Positions 5,633-5,989 of a stretch of DNA of 5,989 nt are shown here, piece by piece. The translations under genes and the position numbers were made by a program. Every line of letters starts with the position of its first letter. Position 1 is the stretch's first letter. Source of the stretch: Candidatus Caldarchaeum sp. (GTDB taxonomy: Archaea > Thermoproteota > Nitrososphaeria_A > Caldarchaeales > Caldarchaeaceae); NCBI GenBank assembly GCA_025054515.1, contig JANWZT010000077.1, forward strand, positions 1 to 5,989. Reading direction: 5' to 3'. The notes under the pieces were generated by a model that did not search any database, was not told the DNA's origin, and worked only from the letters and a program-made list of their open reading frames with translations.

Positions 5633-5989
5633 AAATGCTGCCAGCCCCTCCGCTCAACTCGGACAATTTCTTCACCTTGACGGAATATTATCGAAGGTTC
5701 TTTCGTGGCACGGCCCAGACGTATCAAACGGCCTCCAACTTTTTTCAAAGCCTGTTCGACGATGTTTTCCCAGCCTTTTTTCACGGTGAACACGAGCTCA
5801 TATTCTTCGCCGCCGTAGAAGACCGCGTCAAACATGCTCAAGTTGTTCTCCCTGCAGTATTTTTCTGCCGACGGGTCGATGGGAAGCGAGTCAACCTCAA
5901 ACCCGACGTCATTCAGCTCGGCCAGAAGATGAAGTGATTCGGCGAGGCCGTCGCTCGAATCTATGCACGATGACACGCCTCCCGAAGCT
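5617..5989 (-). CDS. thiL: Thiamine-monophosphate kinase ThiL, C-terminal part (N-terminus outside window)
   Basis: ThiL phosphorylates thiamine monophosphate with ATP to thiamine diphosphate, the last step of cofactor synthesis. About 124 residues are visible; the frame runs open through the right edge (ASGGVSSCIDSSDGLAESL), so the internal GTG at 5976 is not a real start. The motif CIDSSDGLAESL matches the conserved D-x-SDGL segment that binds metal and substrate. YGGEEYELVFTV matches the family's GGEDYEL motif, with Glu in place of the Asp. The family is about 300-330 residues long, so the N-terminal ATP-binding domain lies beyond the window. The gene ends with TAA (5619-5617), overlapping the convergent Nudix gene by 16 bp. 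I am confident of the family. Confidence 0.9.
   Translation of the reverse strand, partial: ASGGVSSCIDSSDGLAESLHLLAELNDVGFEVDSLPIDPSAEKYCRENNLSMFDAVFYGGEEYELVFTVKKGWENIVEQALKKVGGRLIRLGRATKEPSIIFRQGEEIVRVERRGWQHFQRLP

Noticed and set aside
5629..5937. A 102-codon plus-strand open frame after the Nudix gene
   Set aside because: It is antisense to the conserved GGEEYEL and DSSDG region of thiL.

Overview
The window looks like part of an archaeal chromosome. The evidence is a FlaI/GspE-type archaeal secretion ATPase and TTTAAA-type TATA boxes about 24-29 nt upstream of start codons that lack Shine-Dalgarno sites, which is the leaderless pattern common in archaea. A classical GAGGTGA ribosome binding site appears only inside an operon. 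The moderate GC content and gene style would suit a thermophilic Thaumarchaeota/Aigarchaeota-like lineage, but that placement is a guess.

Layout, left to right. Positions 1-1118 (minus) hold the N-terminal 372 residues of a secretion/pilus ATPase, cut by the left edge, with an unusual N-terminal membrane anchor. A 157-bp divergent spacer follows, then a universal stress protein (1276-1716, plus). This converges with an unrecognised 150-residue protein (1709-2161, minus) that has its own promoter. Next, all on the minus strand and read from right to left, is a compact metal operon: DtxR/MntR-family regulator (5044-4616), zinc-type substrate-binding protein (4631-3723), ABC ATPase (3721 or 3754 to 2984) and ABC-3 permease (2987-2184). 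Its genes overlap or nearly abut. Divergent from the regulator is a Nudix hydrolase of the ADP-ribose pyrophosphatase type (5081-5632, plus). It converges with the C-terminal part of thiamine-monophosphate kinase ThiL, which is cut by the right edge.

How it works together. The operon encodes a high-affinity zinc (or related metal) importer of the ZnuABC/TroABC class, led by its likely own regulator. The 36-bp spacer between regulator and Nudix gene contains a perfect 8-bp inverted repeat, spacer 5 (5050-5070). Its left half resembles the DtxR/IdeR box, and it overlaps candidate TATA elements for both directions. It is a convincing candidate operator for autoregulation and possibly for co-control of the Nudix gene.

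The most interesting points are the regulator's metal site, in which nearly all classical DtxR/MntR ligands are replaced although the operator-like palindrome is intact; the membrane-anchored secretion ATPase; and the unknown protein whose TATA box contains the stop codon of the zinc permease. I saw no tRNA, rRNA, CRISPR array, insertion sequence or long repeat.
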